Positions 54,930-64,000 of a stretch of 64,000 nt of DNA are shown here, in pieces. Under the pieces are notes generated by a model. It was not told the origin of the DNA, did not search any database, and worked only from the letters and a program-made list of their open reading frames with translations. The position numbers were made by a program, and so were the translations under genes. Origin of the DNA: Ryuthela nishihirai (Eukaryota > Arthropoda > Arachnida > Araneae > Heptathelidae); the NCBI GenBank assembly GCA_038380435.1, contig JAWZYU010000025.1, positions 48,244,691 through 48,308,690 on the forward strand, read 5' to 3'. Each line of letters starts with the position of its first letter. The first letter of the stretch is position 1.

Positions 54930-57100
54930 TATAGTCACTTAATTGCACATGTGAGCTATAACTAGGTCATTGTACTCAGCCGGACCATCTCCATCCTGGT
55001 CCCAGCGAACTACTGAAAAGTGCCGGATCGTGGGATCTGTGACTGTCTGCAAGCAAGTCTCCTGCAGGCACACACAGATGAGCTGGTGTGCCTGAATTCA
55101 GTCGTCAAGATTCCTCTGGAATCCACGACAATTCCGTTGTATGAGTGTGGTCACCTCAGGACTTAGAAGAGTGGGCGGATGACGAATTCCTATTCAACTC
55201 AACCGCCACAGAGGACGGTTTAGTGAATAGGGGGCGGTTGGTATCCATGTCCTCAGAATCATCCGAGGGACATAGATCGGTGACCGCCCTTTGAGGAGGA
55301 GTGATTATTTTGTTTTTGGGCCCTGGTGGGGGCCCCTTAGGTTTGGAAGGTCTTGCTGTCTGAGGACAGGGAGGAGGAGGCCTGCCAGTAGAGGTGGAAG
55401 GCTGAGTTGCAGGAATGGAAACCGGAGTTGATGTGGAAGTCGACACCACCCTTGGTTTCGCCTGTGTGAGGAGGTACTTTGCTGCTGGCGAGAAAGACTC
55501 AGTTGGTGGTACACTGATATCAGTCTGCACCACCACCGAAGTCATTGGTGGCTTCGGCGAAGATGGGCTTTCCAATGACTGGACTGGCATAGGAAACCTT
55601 GCCAGGTGGGGCGGGCGGTGCAGCAAGCTTTCTTGCCTCAGCATATGAGATGTTGTTAGGGCATCGTACCTCCTTTTCCTCCTTCCATTTTGGACAGTTG
55701 CAGGAGAACGCTGGATGTTCGCCACTGCAGTTCATACAGCTTGCCTTTTCTGCTGTGCAGTCAGGATCCAGATGATCTTTACTGCCACAGTGAGCACAGA
55801 TGGGCTTGCCCCGGCAAGCTGTGTGGGCATGACTGTATATCTGACACTGGAAACAGCGCAGAGGGTCCGGTATATATGGCCGTACCTCACAATGTAAATA
55901 ACCTGCCTTGATGGAAGAAGGCAGGCATGGCGTGTTGAATGTTACAATCAGTACCCAGGAGGGTACCAATTTTCCATCATGACGTGTCGAAACCCGGTGG
56001 ACCACCATTACTCCTTGAGGTGTGAGCTCTGAGAGGATTTCCTCCTCAGTGACTTTGAGGAGGCCCCACTCACACCCCAAGAGGAATTCAGAGTTTTGTG
56101 GGGAGTGACCTCAACAGCCACCCCACCAATCTCTGTAACCTTAAGGAGCAGTTCTGAATGTTTAGAACAAGCGGTCTCAATCTGCAAGTCGCCAGATCGT
56201 AAGCAGGTGACAGATTTCGGCTCTCCCGCAAGACCTTTCAAACCTTTGCTTATGAAAAATGGGGACATGTTCCCAAGTACCTGATTGCCAGTGGAGTGGA
56301 TGATCAGGAATCTCAGGAACACAGACACAGAAGACGATGGCAGAGACATAAAGGAGACAAAGAAGATGGGGGCTCGTGTCGAGCCCTCTTGTTGGCACCG
56401 ATCGCATTAATTTCATCATTCTCTCTCATTTTTTTGTTTTGAGTGGTTCAGTGTCCGCTGTTCCCACCCTCCACGGAGCCCAACTAGGGGACGCCCAGTC
56501 GGGTGCCAGGGCTATGCAGGCACTATACCCACACAAACAGTGAGCCAAGCCCTCACAAATAAATAAAAGGAAAATAAAAAGAGAAACATGCAGAACAAAA
56601 ACATTCTACACAAAAGAAACAAAGCGTAAAATAACAAAATTGTGAAAGACCAAACTGGCCTCACAAAGAAAGTATAACTTCAAAAGGAAAATAAGTTGAG
56701 AGGAAACTTGCAAATCTGTACCTGGACCTCTGTCAAATCTGTACCTGTACTCACTGCTCTGCACGGTTGACCCTAGCAGGACCTGCAGACCAGCTGATTG
56801 CTCCTGGGGGGGGGGGGGGGCATCCCAGGAGCTCCCATTTACCGGAAGCAGAGGCCAAATCAGTGTACAGCAGAGGCCTGGAATCTGCTGCCCAGCCCCG
56901 TGACAGACAGGCTCCCCAATGGCAAGGCAGCCAAAGGGGACCCCACCAGTCATGAGCTGAGGAGAGAAGACAGGGACCTCCAAGCAACTACCAGGATCCT
57001 CCTTTCCCAGGACATGTGTCTCCGCACATGGCAAACACGCAGGCGAGCGTTTAGACCTAACCTGATAGCACTGCTTTGGCAAGGATTGCATCCATTGTTG
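54930..57100 (-). mobile_element. LINE-J: 5' UTR, ORF1 and start of ORF2
   Basis: Read leftward: a GC-rich leader (about 57070-56740, with a 14-base G run at 56807-56820), a less GC-rich part to 56400, ORF1 (56349-55156, broken) and the beginning of ORF2. ORF2 from 55145 reads LIQRNCRGFQRNLDD, then IQAHQLICVCLQETCLQT, the N-terminal metal-binding block of apurinic-type endonucleases (N-x-R-G, Q-E-T). It stops near 54930. This is a 5' portion, the reverse of usual LINE truncation, so the 3' part was lost by deletion. Confidence 0.8.
55156..56349 (-). pseudogene. LINE-J ORF1 (gag-like, three CCHC zinc knuckles)
   Basis: Three frames cover it: 56349-56008, 56080-55520 and 55725-55156, so at least two frameshifts. 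The middle part has knuckles CFQCQIYSHAHTAC, CAHCGSKDHLDPDC and CMNCSGEHPAFSC, binding the LINE RNA. The last part is Pro/Ser/Thr-rich. N-terminal motif 'VTEIGGVAVEVTPHKTLNSS' followed by a 'GV-hydrophobic' stretch fits gag proteins of R1/Jockey/I-type LINEs. Related decayed copies are at 1-535 and 7570-8660. Confidence 0.85.
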
Positions 57101-57106
57101 GTTTAA

Positions 57107-57176
57107 CCCATTTCTTCCCAGTGTTGCGTACACCCAGCACGAAGTGTTGCGTGTACGCAACACTGGGAAGAAATGG
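57107..57176. mobile_element. TTAA-bounded hairpin MITE (70 bp)
   Basis: TTAA at 57103-57106 and 57177-57180. Arms (cccatttcttcccagtgttg... and complement) pair over ~26 nt except one extra C, leaving a 17-nt loop. Same design (TTAA plus CCC) as the P elements. Confidence 0.75.
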
Positions 57177-57215
57177 TTAATGCAGTTTCTGCAGTTAATG
57201 CAGAAAATTAAATTT

Positions 57216-57254
57216 GGCAATATACTGCAAGAAGAGATTCTTGCAGTATATTGC
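57216..57254. repeat. 17-bp perfect hairpin
   Basis: gcaatatactgcaagaa and its reverse complement, 5-nt loop, 36 bp from the hairpin MITE. Confidence 0.9.
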
Positions 57255-57336
57255 TGAGTCAATTTGACTAAAGTTGAAACTATTTACGTTTCATAATGTA
57301 AATCAACATTTCATGTAAAAAAATAATAAATACCCC

Positions 57337-57410
57337 CTCAAGCAGCTGCTTGCCACAGAGGTCTGACAGGAGCCTGTCAGTTTATATGCCACAGTTAAAG
57401 AATTTCCTAA
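57337..57410 (-). mobile_element. SINE-B 3' fragment, minus strand
   Basis: 'ctcaagcagctgcttgccac', 'agaggtctgacaggagcctg', 'tcagtttatatgccac' is the reverse complement of the SINE-B body end. Confidence 0.75.
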
Positions 57411-57487
57411 TGGGCAAAAGCAATTGGGAAAATATGCAGTTTAAAATGTCAATTTCAGCAGCATCACATCGTACAGCTGGTATAACT

Positions 57488-58084
57488 CTACTGTACCCCA
57501 GATGAATATTTTGATATCATCACCTTCCGTTTGTCTTCATGAAAACAGTTCTGTACCTGTGTAAAGTCATTATAAGGAGTATAAATTTCCAAAAGTTCGC
57601 TTTTAAAATCTTCCCAAAACTCTATTCCATGATGACATCCTACGTTACTCCACCATTGCTTAGCACATTCAATTAGACAAGATACTGCTAAAACCACCTT
57701 TTTGTTGCCGGGCACTTCATGTAAATGGAAATGCTCCTCCATGGACTTGACAAATGTCCACGATGACAGACGTTTCGAACCGTCGAACCTTATCTCAGGT
57801 AAAGGCCAATTAACATAAGGACTACAGGTAATAGATGGATTGGCAAATCGATGTTGTGGCAGTTGATAAAACTCTGCTCTATCACTTGCTTCTGACGGAA
57901 CAGAAAATGGAACCTTACGTTCAAAGTTTCTATGTTGGCGTGCTGACGTAGCATTGTCATCAAATTTAGGGGTTGCTGTCGTTCCCCTTTTCTCCCGAGG
58001 ATCATCAAGCAGATTCATTAACACTTCTGCTTCTTTCATCACATCCTGCAACCTATCTTTTACTTTCTCTAAGTTGGGAGTCAC
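57488..58084 (-). CDS. Gypsy-type LTR retrotransposon gag, partial
   Basis: 198-codon open frame. After a Lys/Glu-rich N-terminus (residues 1-70) comes a gag core: PLPEIRFDGSKRLSSWTFVK, then MEEHFHLHEVPGNKKVVLAV, a short helix ending CAKQWWSNV and EFWEDFKSELLEIYTPYND. The 'P-x-F-x-G ... W ... F ... A-x-x-W-W ... F-x-x-x-F' pattern is that of the retrotransposon gag family, the particle-forming protein. It lies about 470 bp downstream of LTR B on the same strand, as expected. Protease and pol are missing, lost near 57480, where a SINE-B fragment follows. Confidence 0.8.
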   Translation of the reverse strand: MTPNLEKVKDRLQDVMKEAEVLMNLLDDPREKRGTTATPKFDDNATSARQHRNFERKVPFSVPSEASDRAEFYQLPQHRFANPSITCSPYVNWPLPEIRFDGSKRLSSWTFVKSMEEHFHLHEVPGNKKVVLAVSCLIECAKQWWSNVGCHHGIEFWEDFKSELLEIYTPYNDFTQVQNCFHEDKRKVMISKYSSGVQ

Positions 58085-58551
58085 AGTATGGCAGAATCGG
58101 CCATATTACTAGCAGACATGTTTGGCGGTGGGCAAAAATTTTGAATTTTGAAAATTTTGAAACTTTTATTTCTTGAGCAGTGTTCAAAGGCACTGCTATA
58201 CAACAATACAATACCAAAGCTATACTAAGCTTTCAAAAATAAACTTGCTTATCAAAAAGTTTATCTATTGTGTGTCTGGACATTTCAAATTTTTACATAC
58301 ATTCAATAAAGATGTTAACTATCAGCAATAACTGTGCTGAAACTTCAGTACCTTTGAATAATACACAAAAGTTAAGCTTCTTAAATTCAACAAAAATTTT
58401 GGCTTAAGCTCCATAAATCTATGAATAGTACTATAACTAATGAGCTCAAAAATTCGTTACTTTGACAATCACGTTAAATAATATACAATTTATACATATA
58501 TATATATATATACAGTGCCTGTTTTCGGTGTGCCACTTTCTTTCAACACTC

Positions 58552-60839
58552 TGTAACGCTCCAAAGATTATTAACTTTTAAAGTTGGACCTTTCGTTTGA
58601 TCCAAATTTATTCAAATTCCGGATAACTGTATTGGGTGCCAGGCAATAATAACTTGCCAAATAAAGTTGAAATAGGGTTCGTTAATGTATAATATCAGGT
58701 ATTACTTATCGAGTAAGAATTCAAAAAGGATTGTCAAGTTTAATTAAGGTTTAAATATAATCAAAAATCAATCAATGTTGCTCAAGAAAAAAATAGCAAA
58801 AATTCAAAAGTTTCTATAACAAATGAAGTTTATTTCCAAAAAATTCAACTCACCAAACTCAATGGTAGAATATAAAATTTGTAGACTAACATCTCCTTCT
58901 ATCTACACAACACATACTTCTGACTCCTACATCTCTACTACTCTCACAACTCACCCCACAATCTCTATCGTTCTAACTAGAGCCCCTATATACCATGCCG
59001 ACCCATCCGCCATTTTTATGCCAACTGGTCACATGACTTAGTGTTATAGTCGATGTAGCCACTGTGTGCGCCGCAGTTTTTCGAATCGTTAGTATATAAA
59101 AAAAAATATTATTGGAAGATATTCAGCTGCGAATTGTCTAACAACTGTAGGAACAATTGCACAGTGTTTAAATTCCAGGCTGATCCGATTAAATGGAAAA
59201 AAACTGGGTTGAAATAATTCGACCGAGAACGTGCATTAGGCTTACAGAGTTCTATAATATATACTTCTGACTATTGTTTTGGTATTTTAATGTTAATTTA
59301 TGTGATATATCAATTATTAATATGTAGATGAATGATGGCTACATTTAAGTTAGTAGTCATTCATCATTTACGATTAAGTTTAGTCTGGTTAATATCATAA
59401 AATATGCATGTGGCAAATTTTGATCATGACGGTAACAACCCTCTGTTTCCCATGCGGACATACCGAGATCGGTGACTACCGTATCGCTAAATGCTGATTG
59501 TTTGCTGGGAATGGGAAGGCCAATTTTGGATTCATTTATACTTAGCTATACAGTTAATTGCACACATAGCAGAATGTGGTGATAGGAAAAATCTTTCATA
59601 TAGAAGGAAAACATTTAACAAACAACATATTATATGATAACAAAAATCTGTAATTCATTGATTATTAAAGGCCACTGTTCACTTCATTGCTCACTTCTAT
59701 GCAAAGTGCCAATTTTTATAATTTTTAGGTGAGACAAAATAAATTTGACATGTTTTTTTAAACCATATTATTTTATAAAATCCATCACTTTATTGCCTTA
59801 AAGAAAGCTCTATGAATAGTTATTACTTATTAGCGATATAAGTTTGATCTTGATAATATTTGAAAACACTCGTACACTTTCAAGGGAGGACTCACACTAC
59901 AACAACCACTTGCCACCTTGCGAGTGAATCCAAAATTGGTCTCCCTGTTTCCAGTGAACGATTGGCATTTAGCGACTTTAGTAATTGTCGATCTTGGTAT
60001 ACCTGCAAGGGAAGCGGAGGGTTACGGCTGTCATGATTGAAGTTTGGTGCATGCCTATTTTATGATATTAACCAAACTAAACTTAATCGTAAATGATGAA
60101 TGACTACTAACTTAAATGTAGCCATAATTCATCTACATATTACTAATGGATATATCACATAAATTAACATTAAAATACTGAAGCAATAGTCAGAAGTATA
60201 TATTATAGAATGTTGTAAGCCTAATGCATGTTCTCGGTCGAATTCTTTCAACCCACTTTTTTCCATTTAATTGGATCAGCCTGGAATTTAAACACTGTGC
60301 AGTTGTTCCTATAGTTGTTTAGACAATTCACAGCTGAATATCTTTCGATAATAATTGTTTTTTATATACTAATGATTCAAAAAACTGCGGCACACATGGT
60401 GGCTGAATTGACTATAACACTGAGTCACATGACCAGTTGGCATAAAAATGGCAGATAGGTCAGCTCCCCTTTTGAGGAGCCTTATTTCTAACTATATCTC
60501 AATCTGACTTTCTAAGTTTCTCATGTTCTAACTAACTCTGTGACCTCACGTCACTAATATAACAAGCGGCGTACAAAGCTGGCACGTGTCTATTGCATGC
60601 TGGGAAATACATTTGCACAATACGATGATCGCACTAACTATGATGTAAGAGGGGTCGTGTCCTACACACGCTCTTTAGCGGTTGACAACCAAAAGGTCGG
60701 AGTTGCACATGTGCAACTCCTATGCTTGGAAATGAGAATTAATATGTCCAAAAAAATTGAAATAAAATCCCCAAACTGATAACTATAACGTAAATAAAGC
60801 AAAACTGGTTAAGGAAAAGTGAATGGGTGGACCATCACA
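58552..60839 (-). mobile_element. Gypsy-type 5' LTR B, split by a fold-back element
   Basis: Minus strand: starts TGTGATGGTCC (60839) and ends GGAGCGTTACA (58552). About 781 bp after removing 58979-60485. Aligns with LTR A over both flanks, including the internal palindrome 'ggagttgcacatgtgcaactcc' near 60700-60721 and 'tgcctggcacccaa'. Leader and gag follow at 58551-57488, so this is the 5' LTR of a truncated element. Confidence 0.8.
58979..60485. mobile_element. Fold-back element with ~550-bp inverted arms, 8-bp TSD
   Basis: Flanked by TTCTAACT at 58971-58978 and 60486-60493. Arms about 58979-59530 and 59930-60485 are inverted copies at roughly 85-90% by eye (for example 'tgccaactggtcacatgact' against its complement, and the 'tacatttaagttagtagtca' block). 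Spacer about 400 bp, AT-rich, no ORF. 8-bp duplications occur with hAT-like and some other superfamilies, but the ends (agagcccc / ataaggctcc) do not identify one. Confidence 0.75.
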
Positions 60840-60841
60840 AA

Positions 60842-61075
60842 GGACCCACTGGAACAGCTGTTTGGAGATGAGATGGTATCCAGCATGTTCTTTAACATGC
60901 ACAAGGTATGTCTCTCCTGAACGCAGGGTCATGGTTTAATGTCCTATCCGACGGATGGCAACCTTTCCAAGCCCATCGGTGTCCCCTACTGATCATGGGT
61001 AGGGTGGAGAATTTTGTGGAGATAAATCTCAACACTGGCCCAGTTCGGACTTGAACCTGGAAACTGAGTTATATT
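60842..61075 (-). mobile_element. SINE-A fragment
   Basis: 'ggacccactggaacagctgt', 'gtttaatgtcctatccgacg', 'cgtgaacct'-like B-box end (gacttgaacctggaaact). The 3' end is missing where it meets LTR B. Confidence 0.8.
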
Positions 61076-61079
61076 AAAA

Positions 61080-61600
61080 ATATGTGTTAAGACAATCACA
61101 AATGCCAAATAACAACATAAGGGAAAAGCTTAGATTTATGGCCAAAGGGCTAAATACAGCTTAAACTGCAGAACTTTGTTAGCACATCTCATCCTTATGT
61201 TGAGTTTTTAATGTACTTTTAGATGTAATACAGCTTTAATTGTGGAATAAATTTATTTTTACATATTATATAATCAGTCAGAATCAGCCAAAATCTTTGG
61301 GATTTTCAAAAATTTTACTATTTTTGTTAATGAAATTTGAAGAACAAATGGTTTTTTTAAAAAAAATTTCCCAAACAGAGGGGATTAATTCCTCAATCCC
61401 CCACCTTACTAATACACTATATGTATATACTACTGTTTGTAATTTAAGAAAAATTGGGCAAAATTGCAAATATCAATAAATCCTCTTTGGAACAAAAGTT
61501 TTAGAGGATATTTAGTGTGAAATAAGTCACATTTAGACCTATTAAATTTGAATTTCTCAATGCGAAAGACTCTGCAACATGCAAATTAAGCAGGTAATAA
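61080..61600. other. AT-rich sequence, nothing recognised
   Basis: No family signature; small ORFs on both strands only. Confidence 0.4.
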
Positions 61601-62015
61601 AAGAAGCTTCAGGAATGGGCACTTCTCATTTCGGATTACAACTTTGTTAAGAGGAAAAGGAGGAACCATTTTGATGACAGTCAGAGTTGGAAAGCCATTG
61701 GACAGATAGATGCAGGATAGAACTTCATAGAGAGGCAGCCAGATTCATGACTGTGTCAGAAAGTGTAATTTCCAGACTCTGAAGATGTTTTCAAGGCATT
61801 GGAATATGCTCTAGGAAAATGAGCTAGGGTAGGCCAAGAGCAATAACAGTTCAAGATGGTTGTTTCATGTCCTTAACTGCATGATGCAATAGAATGACAT
61901 TAGCATGCCAACTTGCATCAAAGGTGTCAACCATCACAGGAAGGACATTCAGAGTAACTATATCCAGACAACTTCATAAAAGAGGTTTTGGCTAGAAGAC
62001 CTGTAGTATGCCATT

Positions 62016-63114
62016 CATCATCATCATCATCCTCAAGCAGCCATGGGCTACAAAGGTCCAACCAGACCGTGAAGTTTAATTCTCCAAGCATAGCTGTCCT
62101 GAGCTACATCTGCTGCACCCGGCCACTGCACACCAATTCTAACAAGGTCCCGTTTGACATTGTTTGCCCACCGCATCCTAGATTTCCCCCTCCTTCTGAG
62201 GCCTCTAGGCCAATCTATAATTATCCATATGGGCAACATGGCCAAACCAGCGGAGTCTCTCTCTACACAATATGCTGCTTAAAGGAGGTTGCAGACTCCT
62301 TTGCTTAACCTCATCATTAGTTACAAAGTTAAACCACCTAATGCCCAAGATACTATGTAAGCATCTAGAATCAAAAGCATTTAGTTTCCTGTTATCTTGT
62401 TTACACAGCATCCAAGTTTCACTACCATAACTAACCCTAGAAAGAACCAAACTATTATACAGTCTAATTTTAGTCTTTAGGTGCATACGCCTATTTCTCC
62501 ACAATCCCCATTGATACTTAAAAGTCCCGGCAGCAATCCCTATTCGTCTGTTAACCTCATGCCGCATATCACTCATATCTGTTACATAGCTCCCAAGGTA
62601 ATTAAACTGTGACACCTGCTCAAGACTGCAACCATTCAGATGAACTGAATCACAACCTGCCTGACCAATTTTCATCACTTTAGTTTTCTCTCTGTTTATA
62701 ACCAAACCTACTCTAGTACCAGTTTCAACAGCTGGAATGAAAGAGTTCATCTCATCAACATCATCTGCCAAAAGGGCTAAATCATCAGCATAATCTAAAT
62801 CAGAAATTTTAGTATCTCCAGACCATTTAAAGCCAAAATATTTCCCTTGCAATGAATTTCGCATAACGTAATCAATAACCAAACTAAAGAGAAAAGGAGA
62901 CAAAATGCACCCTTGTCGAACACCAGAAGTAATGCTAAACCAATTGCTACAAGCCTTACCAACTCTCACATACGACTCAGTGTTATTATAGAGAGCTTTC
63001 ATTATGTTAACTAACTTGTCTGGTATACCATATGATTTCACAATCAACCACAAATTATGACGATCAACAGAGTCGAAAGCCTTTTTGAAATCAACAAAGC
63101 TAGCAACCAAATGC
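62016..63114 (-). mobile_element. LINE-R, best copy, 5'-truncated
   Basis: Inserted in a Tc1-like gene. The 3' end on the minus strand is a (GAT)n tail (plus strand 62016-62031, catcatcatcatcatc). Likely 8-bp duplication with one mismatch, ATGCCATT (62008-62015) and ATACCATT (63115-63122). Begins inside RT motif A. Confidence 0.85.
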
Positions 63115-63116
63115 AT
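62205..63116 (-). CDS. LINE-R reverse transcriptase, C-terminal part
   Basis: 303-codon open frame. Motif A around residues 7-18 (FVDFKKAFDSVD), motif B at 64-82 (SGVRQGCILSPFLFSLVID), motif C YADD at 109-112 with both metal-binding Asp present, then GLVINREKTKVM, FNYLGSYVTD and the C-terminal LRWFGHVAHMDN that ends many LINE ORF2 proteins. It continues after a frameshift at about 62245 into KSRMRWANNVKRDLVRIGV ... DVAQDSYAWRIKL. Endonuclease and RT N-terminus are lost by 5' truncation; copies at 36.2-37.3 kb supply those parts. Clade not assigned. No RNase H here. Confidence 0.9.
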   Translation of the reverse strand: MHLVASFVDFKKAFDSVDRHNLWLIVKSYGIPDKLVNIMKALYNNTESYVRVGKACSNWFSITSGVRQGCILSPFLFSLVIDYVMRNSLQGKYFGFKWSGDTKISDLDYADDLALLADDVDEMNSFIPAVETGTRVGLVINREKTKVMKIGQAGCDSVHLNGCSLEQVSQFNYLGSYVTDMSDMRHEVNRRIGIAAGTFKYQWGLWRNRRMHLKTKIRLYNSLVLSRVSYGSETWMLCKQDNRKLNAFDSRCLHSILGIRWFNFVTNDEVKQRSLQPPLSSILCRERLRWFGHVAHMDNYRLA

Positions 63117-63649
63117 ACCATTAACCTCAAATAATTAGAGTATATGACTGGAATGGAGCAGGCAACACCTCAATTGAATTAATGGGGACAGGTTCTCTTT
63201 TCAGGCCACTGGGTCAGAATTCATTTTTATGGATGATAAGACTTGTCCACATGAAGCTCATATAGTGGAGGAATATCTTGAGAGTAAAGATATCCAGAGA
63301 ATGGATTGTCCATAAAGGTCCCCAGACCTAAATGTCATTGAACATGTATGGGATAATTTGGGAGGGAAAGTTATCACCCTTCATGAGCTGATAAATTCTC
63401 TTATAGAGGAGCAGGATTTGCTGCCATCTGCATTATTGGATAACCTTATTAGAAGCATGAGAACTCATTGTACAAGCTGTATTGCTGTTATGGATAATTA
63501 TATTCTTTACTAAATAATGTTAACTTTAATACCTGTGGTGATCTATCATTTTTCATATATCAATATTTTTGTCAACTAACCTAGTATACTTTATGTAAAT
63601 TGTTGTAATATAAGTTGTAATATAAGCATTACAATGATATTTTGTAAGA

Positions 63650-64000
63650 TTGGATTGGATTGTTTTACCTCTGAGCGGTGCTTTTTTGTACACAATGGGC
63701 TAAATGGACAGGCCACAAGGACCCCGAAGGCTCAGAGAAGGTTGGTGGAGGGGACCCACTGGAACAGCTGTTGGGAGACAGATGGTAGCCTCCCGTCAAG
63801 TCCATCCAGCGTGTTCTTTAACATGCACATGGTATGGCTCTCCCGCACACGGGGCCACGGCTCAATGTCCCATCCGACGGACGGCGGCCTTCCCAAGCCC
63901 ATCGGTGTCCCCTACTGACCGTGGGCAGGGCGGGGAAATTTTGCGGAGATAAATCTCAACGCTGACCCAGCTGGGACTCGAACCTGGGAACTACAGATTA
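63650..64000 (-). mobile_element. SINE-A, cut by the window end
   Basis: Left end 'ttggattgttttacctctga'; body to 'ctcaacgctgacccagctgg' and B box 'ggactcgaacc'. The A box would lie beyond 64000. Well preserved. Confidence 0.9.

Larger units (their letters stand above)
61640..63525 (+). pseudogene. Tc1-like transposase, split by a LINE-R
   Basis: 61640-62015 reads, with frame changes, FMTVSESVISRLWRCFQ, GRPRAITVQDG, ITGRTFRVTISRQLHKRGFG and ARRPVVC, the DNA-binding half of a Tc1 transposase. 63130-63520 reads FIFMDDKTCPHEAHIVEEYL (second acidic block, D-D/N) and PDLNVIEHVWDNLGGKVITL (third acidic block, SPDLNPIEHVWD in the family). 62016-63114 is an inserted LINE-R. The first catalytic Asp region is missing between the two halves. 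Terminal repeats not found. Confidence 0.8.

Noticed and set aside
56606..57262. 218-codon minus-strand open frame
   Set aside because: It lies in the GC-rich LINE-J leader and two hairpins, shows no domain and has biased composition; a GC-driven chance frame.

Overview
This is animal DNA, AT-rich and intron-rich. The repeats (Tc1/mariner, Penelope-like, PIF/Harbinger, gypsy-like LTRs, RNase H-bearing LINEs, tRNA-derived SINEs) suggest an invertebrate. The mariner-like family whose N-terminus reads MSFSKHKCVFIVETYCAYKS suggests an arthropod, possibly a chelicerate or crustacean; that is a guess. There are no operons and no prokaryotic features.

Host gene. Only about 1.3% of the window (857 bp) looks like host coding sequence: seven consecutive internal exons on the minus strand, read from high to low coordinates (53657-53819, 44468-44574, 37713-37795, 19485-19667, 15727-15798, 9357-9503, 1300-1401). 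Each has AG before it and GT after it, is open throughout, and joins the next in the correct codon phase. From memory the product matches the C-terminal part of DNAI7 (CASC1; relative of Chlamydomonas IC97), an axonemal dynein-associated protein. That implies motile cilia or flagellate sperm. First and last exons lie outside the window. Introns run from about 3.7 to 18 kb.

Repeats. Nearly everything else is transposon debris. LINE-J (three-knuckle gag, apurinic-type endonuclease; an RNase H-bearing 3' end is probably the same family) is at 1-535, 3066-4393, 7570-8660 and 54930-57100. LINE-R (endonuclease and RT with a YADD box) is at 13.8, 33.4-37.3, 39.8, 46.9-49.7 and 62.0-63.1 kb. Penelope-like fragments are at 14.3 and 46 kb, the second with a hammerhead-like motif. 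Gypsy-like LTR material is at 10.6-13.7, 17.5-18.1 and 57.5-60.8 kb. DNA transposons include an inverted mariner pair, two relatives of another mariner-like family, three Tc1-like elements, a Tigger/pogo element, a Harbinger-derived fold-back, two other long-inverted-repeat elements and several families bounded by TTAA (once TTAG) with CCC-starting termini. Three tRNA-derived SINE families (A, B, C) lie across it.

Main observations. The insertions are deeply nested and several have readable target-site duplications. Almost all non-LTR retroelements share the host gene's strand (25 of 27). SINE-A shares its 3' end with the LINE at 3066. Many perfect or near-perfect short palindromes occur; one 54-bp case can be explained by comparison with an undisrupted copy. 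I found no defence island, CRISPR array, gene cluster or other clearly new system.
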